Assembly (NCBI RefSeq): GCF_031582965.1
Contig: NZ_CP134049.1
Span: 3,844,001 to 3,908,000 of the forward strand
DNA length: 64,000 nucleotides
From: Bacillus sp. NEB1478
GTDB taxonomy: Bacteria; Bacillota; Bacilli; Bacillales; Fictibacillaceae
Direction: 5' to 3'
Part shown: positions 63,052-64,000 of the stretch, piece after piece
Layout of the letters: each line of letters starts with the position of its first letter
Position numbering within the stretch: the first letter of the stretch is position 1
The notes under the pieces: generated by a model
What the model was told of the DNA's origin: nothing
What the model saw: the letters and a program-made list of their open reading frames with translations, nothing else
Database searches by the model: none
Position numbers and translations under genes: made by a program

Positions 63052-63144
63052 TGGAGGAGGTAGAGGGATTCGAACCCCCGCGGGTCGTTAAACCCCTGTC
63101 GGTTTTCAAGACCGATCCCTTCAGCCGGACTTGGGTATACCTCC
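63052..63144 (-). tRNA. tRNA-Ser (anticodon TGA), discriminator T
   Basis: 93-nt tRNA with the long variable arm of serine tRNAs, anticodon loop TCTTGAAAA, T-loop GGTTCGAATCC, and acceptor GGAGGTA/TACCTCC. The base after the stem is T before the encoded CCA, whereas bacterial tRNA-Ser normally has G73. It lies downstream of serS as in B. subtilis. Confidence 0.95.
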
Positions 63145-63202
63145 GTGTGACTGACAAGAACTATATTAACATGATTCACTTTTTAGTGTCAACATTTTTC
63201 AT

Positions 63203-63235
63203 AAAAAAAAGAGAGGGGAATTCCTCTCTTTTTCA
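63203..63235 (-). terminator. Terminator of serS
   Basis: Minus-strand AAAGAGAGG AATT CCCCTCTCTTT followed by TTTTT, adjoining the serS stop. Confidence 0.88.
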
Positions 63236-63236
63236 T

Positions 63237-64000
<764 letters not shown>

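Overview
The window is a near-complete stretch of the origin-proximal, highly conserved gene block of a low-GC, spore-forming member of the Bacillaceae. The order serS - tRNA-Ser - dck/dgk - yaaI - tadA - scr RNA - dnaX - yaaK - recR - yaaL - bofA - rrn operon - csfB - yaaO - tmk - darA - yaaR - holB - ricT - yabA - trmN6 - yazA - rsmI - abrB - metS - tatD - yabE - rnmV - ksgA - yabG - veg - sspF - ispE - purR - ridA - spoVG - glmU - prs - ctc - pth - fin - mfd - spoVT - yabM - yabN - rqcP - yabP - yabQ - divIC - yabR - tRNA-Met/Glu - spoIIE - yabS - yabT - tilS - hpt - ftsH - coaX - hslO matches, from memory, the first ~85 kb of Bacillus subtilis 168. Protein divergence, extra or missing genes and the repeat families show it is a different species. 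The genus cannot be fixed from the sequence alone. Almost everything is on the minus strand, so the origin lies beyond the right end and the minus strand is the leading strand. The exceptions are abrB, yaaI, dgk and dck, which are plus-strand as in B. subtilis.

Right to left: partial serS and tRNA-Ser lead into a tandem repeat array, then a SAM-riboswitch-controlled methionine importer (metN-metI-metQ) that B. subtilis keeps elsewhere. Next come the deoxynucleoside kinases, tadA, the large SRP RNA, the dnaX-recR replication/repair cluster, bofA and one complete 16S-23S-5S operon with no spacer tRNAs. Downstream of the 5S is an accessory patch: a VOC-family gene between two copies of a ~235-bp repeat, a cold-shock gene and a possible small RNA. 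It replaces some B. subtilis content (xpaC-yaaN and yaaH are absent). From csfB to hslO the conserved block is nearly intact, with one addition: an HU-type gene between yabN and rqcP.

Functionally the block combines translation (rRNA, tRNA modification, MetS, SerS, ksgA, rsmI, rnmV, pth, ctc, rqcP), replication/repair (dnaX, holB, yabA, recR, mfd), nucleotide supply (tmk, prs, purR, hpt, dgk, dck), envelope (glmU, ispE, divIC) and sporulation control (abrB, spoIIE, spoVG, spoVT, bofA, csfB, fin, yabG, sspF, yabP/Q, ricT). Several regulatory sites are readable: a spoIIE promoter with a 22-bp spacer, Spo0A-box pairs at abrB (duplicated), a SigH promoter with AT box at spoVG, a SigB promoter at ctc, a SigF promoter at csfB, a candidate SigE promoter at yabP and twin consensus SigA promoters at veg.

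Intergenic DNA carries at least five repeat families: ~124-bp tandem units with compensated hairpins (three arrays plus one copy inverted in the 16S-23S spacer), a MITE-like ~225-bp element, a ~110-bp hairpin element, the ~235-bp element beside rrn, and a folded element before yabP. No mobile-element genes, CRISPR, toxin-antitoxin or defence loci were seen. Several gene starts were set from Shine-Dalgarno position, and several are TTG or GTG.
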